Assembly: GCF_006516955.1 (NCBI RefSeq)
Contig: NZ_VHLG01000003.1
Coordinates: 186,001 to 250,000 of the forward strand
Direction: 5' to 3'
DNA from: Martelella alba
Lineage (GTDB): Bacteria > Pseudomonadota > Alphaproteobacteria > Rhizobiales > Rhizobiaceae
DNA: 64,000 nucleotides
The notes beneath the pieces were generated by a model. That model was given only the letters and a program-made list of their open reading frames with translations. It searched no databases and was not told the DNA's origin. Position numbers and translations under genes: made by a program. Of this stretch, positions 61,868 through 64,000 are shown in pieces. Every line of letters starts with the position of its first letter. Position 1 is the first letter of the stretch.

Positions 61868-63418
61868 ATGGACACGCTTTCCGCAGTGATGAACGGCTTT
61901 TCCGTCGCACTGACATTTGAAAATCTCAGCCTTGCGCTGCTCGGCTGTTTTCTCGGTACCATTATCGGTGCGTTGCCGGGGCTTGGCCCTTCCAATGGCG
62001 TGGCGATCCTGATTCCGCTCGCCTTCACGCTTGGCCTTCCGGCAACACCGGCGCTGATCCTGCTGACGAGCGTCTATTTCGGCGCCATGTATGGCGGGCG
62101 CATCTCGTCGATCCTGCTCAATATTCCGGGTGATGAACCGGCGGTGATGACGACGTTGGATGGCCATCCCATGGCCTTGAAGGGCCAGGCGGGCGAGGCA
62201 CTGGCCATTTCCGGCATCGCCTCCTTTTTCGGCGCTTTCGTTGCGATCTGCGGCCTTGCCGTTCTGGCGCCGCAGCTGGTCAAGGTGGCGCTTTTGTTCG
62301 GTCCGGCCGAATATTTCGCGCTTTATGTTCTGGCCTTTGCCACGCTTGGCGGCATTACCAGCCGCAATCAGGCAAAATCCGCGCTCGCAGCCGCTATCGG
62401 GCTTGGCGTTGCCATGATCGGTATCGATCAGCAGACCGGCGTGCCGCGTCTGACCTTCGGGCAGATGCATCTTTATGATGGCATCGATTTTCTCGTTGCT
62501 ATTGTCGGCCTCTTTGCGCTGTCGGAGGTTTTTACCTTCCTCGAGCACCATGGCAGCAAGGTCGATAGTGCTGATCATGGCGACAAAACCGTCAAAATCG
62601 GCCGGATCGTGCCGCGGCTGTCAATGATCCGGCAGACATCCGGCTCCATGGTGCGTGGGACCGTGATCGGCTTTATCGCTGGCGTTCTCCCCGGTGCCGG
62701 TGCCTCGCTCGGCTCATTCCTCGCCTATGGTGCGGAGAAGAACCTGAAGAACCGTGACGACACTTTCGGCAAGGGCGATCCGCGCGGCGTGGCCGCGCCC
62801 GAAGCCGGCAACAATGCTTCGGCCGGCGGGGCGCTGGTGCCGATGCTGGCGCTCGGCGTTCCGGGGTCGGGCACGACGGCGGTGCTGCTTGCCATGCTAT
62901 TGGCACTGAATGTGACGCCGGGGCCGCTGCTCTTCACCAAAAACCCGGACGTCGTCTGGGGGCTGATCGCTGCGCTGATGCTCGCCAATGTCATGCTGCT
63001 TCTGCTCAACATTCCGCTGGTCGGCATGTTTGTGCGGATCTTGCTGATCCCGTCGAAATATCTGATGCCGACGGTGGCGATGATCTCCTTTGTCGGCATT
63101 TACGGGATTTCGGGCTCGGTCTTTGATCTCACCGTCATGGTCGCATTCGGCCTTGTCGGCTGGCTTCTGCGCAAGCTCGATGTGCCGTTGGTACCGGTGA
63201 TCATGGGGGTGCTGCTCGGCAACCAGATGGAGGTCAATCTGCGCCGTGCCATGACGATCTCCGATGGTGACTGGTCGGCGCTGTTTGCCTCGCCGCTTGC
63301 CATCGGTCTCTGGATCGTGGCGGTGGCGGGCTTTGTCCTGCCGATCATTCTGAATATGACCAAGCGGCGCAACCGGGTGCTGATGACCCATAATGAGGAA
63401 CTGGCGGAAGGCGACTGA
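61868..63418 (+). CDS. tctA: Tripartite tricarboxylate transporter large permease (TctA)
   Basis: The 516-residue membrane protein has about 11-12 helices and the duplicated TctA motif: IIGALPGLGPSNGVAILIPL in the first half and GFIAGVLPGAGASLGSFLAY in the second. GVPGSGTTAVLLAMLL and MYGGRISSILLNIPG are also typical. It is the ion-coupled channel for the ligand bound by TctC. A strong terminator follows. Confidence 0.95.
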   Translation: MDTLSAVMNGFSVALTFENLSLALLGCFLGTIIGALPGLGPSNGVAILIPLAFTLGLPATPALILLTSVYFGAMYGGRISSILLNIPGDEPAVMTTLDGHPMALKGQAGEALAISGIASFFGAFVAICGLAVLAPQLVKVALLFGPAEYFALYVLAFATLGGITSRNQAKSALAAAIGLGVAMIGIDQQTGVPRLTFGQMHLYDGIDFLVAIVGLFALSEVFTFLEHHGSKVDSADHGDKTVKIGRIVPRLSMIRQTSGSMVRGTVIGFIAGVLPGAGASLGSFLAYGAEKNLKNRDDTFGKGDPRGVAAPEAGNNASAGGALVPMLALGVPGSGTTAVLLAMLLALNVTPGPLLFTKNPDVVWGLIAALMLANVMLLLLNIPLVGMFVRILLIPSKYLMPTVAMISFVGIYGISGSVFDLTVMVAFGLVGWLLRKLDVPLVPVIMGVLLGNQMEVNLRRAMTISDGDWSALFASPLAIGLWIVAVAGFVLPIILNMTKRRNRVLMTHNEELAEGD

Positions 63419-63440
63419 AGTGCTGCGCCTCCCGCAATTC

Positions 63441-63470
63441 AAGCCCGGCCGGTTTGACCCGGCCGGGCTT
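63441..63470. terminator. Strong bidirectional terminator after tctA
   Basis: AAGCCCGGCCGG and CCGGCCGGGCTT form a perfect 12-base stem with a 6-base loop. The arms end in TT/AA so both strands have a short T-tail. It separates tctA from the convergent N-carbamoyl hydrolase gene. Confidence 0.85.
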
Positions 63471-63477
63471 TCATATT

Positions 63478-64000
63478 TCAGCCGTCCAGATTGGCGCTGG
63501 TGAGCGCGGTGTAGAGTTCCGGGCGGCGGTGAAGCTTGAAATTGAAGATGTTCCTGCGAATTTCCAGACAGCGGTCGAGATCGCAGTCATAGGTGATCAG
63601 CTCATCGCCCAGCGTACCGGCCATGGCGACGATCTCGCCTGTGGGCGCAATGATGCAGCTCTGGCCGATCAGGTCACAGCCTTCTTCCTTGCCGGCCTTG
63701 GCAATGCCGACCACCCACATGCCGTTCTGATAGGCGCCAGCCTGCAGGCTCAGATGATTGTGGAAGCATTGCAGGTGATCATGTTCCGGGGCCAGCGGAT
63801 AATGGACCGGCGTATTATAGCCGATCAGCACCATTTCCACGCCGCGCAAGGCCAGTTCGCGATAGGTCTCCGGCCAGCGGCGGTCATTGCAGATCGCCTG
63901 ACCGAAGACGCCGCCAAATACGTTTGCGGCCGAGAAAGGCTCGGGGCCCGGCTCGAAATAGCGCTTTTCCAGATGCTGAAACGGGCGCCATGGTTCGTGT
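63478..64000 (-). CDS. N-carbamoyl-D-amino-acid hydrolase (partial, C-terminal part)
   Basis: The open frame enters from the right edge; 174 codons including the stop are visible. It is a nitrilase-superfamily amidohydrolase: HLEKRYFEPGPEP with the catalytic Lys, AICNDRRWPETYRELALRG with the nucleophilic Cys, YNTPVHYPLAPEHDHL, and HNHLSLQAGAYQNG. These match D-carbamoylases, which hydrolyse N-carbamoyl-D-amino acids to D-amino acid, CO2 and ammonia. The Glu of the triad lies beyond the window. Its partners, such as a hydantoinase, may be outside the window. Confidence 0.88.
   Translation of the reverse strand, partial: HEPWRPFQHLEKRYFEPGPEPFSAANVFGGVFGQAICNDRRWPETYRELALRGVEMVLIGYNTPVHYPLAPEHDHLQCFHNHLSLQAGAYQNGMWVVGIAKAGKEEGCDLIGQSCIIAPTGEIVAMAGTLGDELITYDCDLDRCLEIRRNIFNFKLHRRPELYTALTSANLDG

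Noticed and set aside
1-64000. CRISPR arrays, tRNA or rRNA genes, IS elements, integrases
   Set aside because: No regularly spaced repeats, tRNA-like cloverleaf motifs, transposase domains or terminal inverted repeats were noticed on either strand.

Overview
The window reads as one densely packed, roughly 60% G+C alphaproteobacterial chromosome or chromid segment, most likely from the Rhizobiales (Rhizobiaceae-like). The taxonomic clue is a PcaQ-type LysR gene beside pcaC-H-G-B, with the exact ATAACC-N4-GGTTAA operator known for PcaQ in Sinorhizobium/Agrobacterium. Many solute-binding-protein transporters of ABC, TRAP and TTT type point the same way. No rRNA, tRNA, insertion sequence, phage gene or CRISPR array was seen. 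This is a catabolic region made of successive transporter-enzyme-regulator cassettes.

Layout. (1) 1-5608, minus strand: a hydroxycinnamate operon with an SDR, an enoyl-CoA hydratase, a TRAP transporter, a MarR regulator and a feruloyl-CoA synthetase cut by the window edge. It is divergent from pobA. (2) 5732-14221: the protocatechuate branch of the beta-ketoadipate pathway (pobA, pcaQ, pcaCHGB, then pcaF/J/I on the minus strand and a MarR gene). pcaD is not in its usual place. (3) 14457-24810: an amide cassette with an AmiC-like sensor lacking a signal peptide, a five-part urea/amide-type ABC transporter, an amidase of the nitrile-hydratase-associated kind, a small monooxygenase-fold protein, ALDH and ADH; then an XRE-cupin regulator and an Ldh-family oxidoreductase. 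(4) 27230-43724: a peptide cassette with a Dpp-type ABC transporter, three peptidases (M24, M17, M55) and two tandem hyuA-hyuB pairs. (5) 43779-49449: an IclR / aldolase / dehydratase set matching E. coli yjhI-yjhH-yjhG, i.e. the D-xylonate (Dahms-type) route, with an aldo-keto reductase and an SDR. (6) 49443-51377: a 644-residue orphan protein with a disordered N-terminal half, a basic KRRR patch and lower G+C, the strongest novelty in the window. (7) 51785-53479: an SDR plus a sugar epimerase/dehydrogenase-like gene. (8) 53505-57457: an ArnT-like GT, GtrA, GT2 and a ChbG/NaxD-like deacetylase, which together resemble a lipid A aminosugar-modification set. (9) 57466-63418: an IclR regulator, a class III CoA-transferase, a short citrate-synthase-fold lyase and a TctCBA transporter, read as a citrate (or related tricarboxylate) uptake and CoA-dependent cleavage system. 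(10) 63478-64000: the 3' part of an N-carbamoyl-D-amino-acid hydrolase gene.

Together the genes take up plant- or detritus-derived aromatics, amides, peptides, sugar acids and tricarboxylates and feed acetyl-CoA, succinyl-CoA, pyruvate and oxaloacetate into central metabolism. Several divergent promoters carry clear palindromes or paired repeats that are good operator candidates for the adjacent regulators. Hairpins follow three of the solute-binding-protein genes inside their operons, as expected where the binding protein is made in excess.
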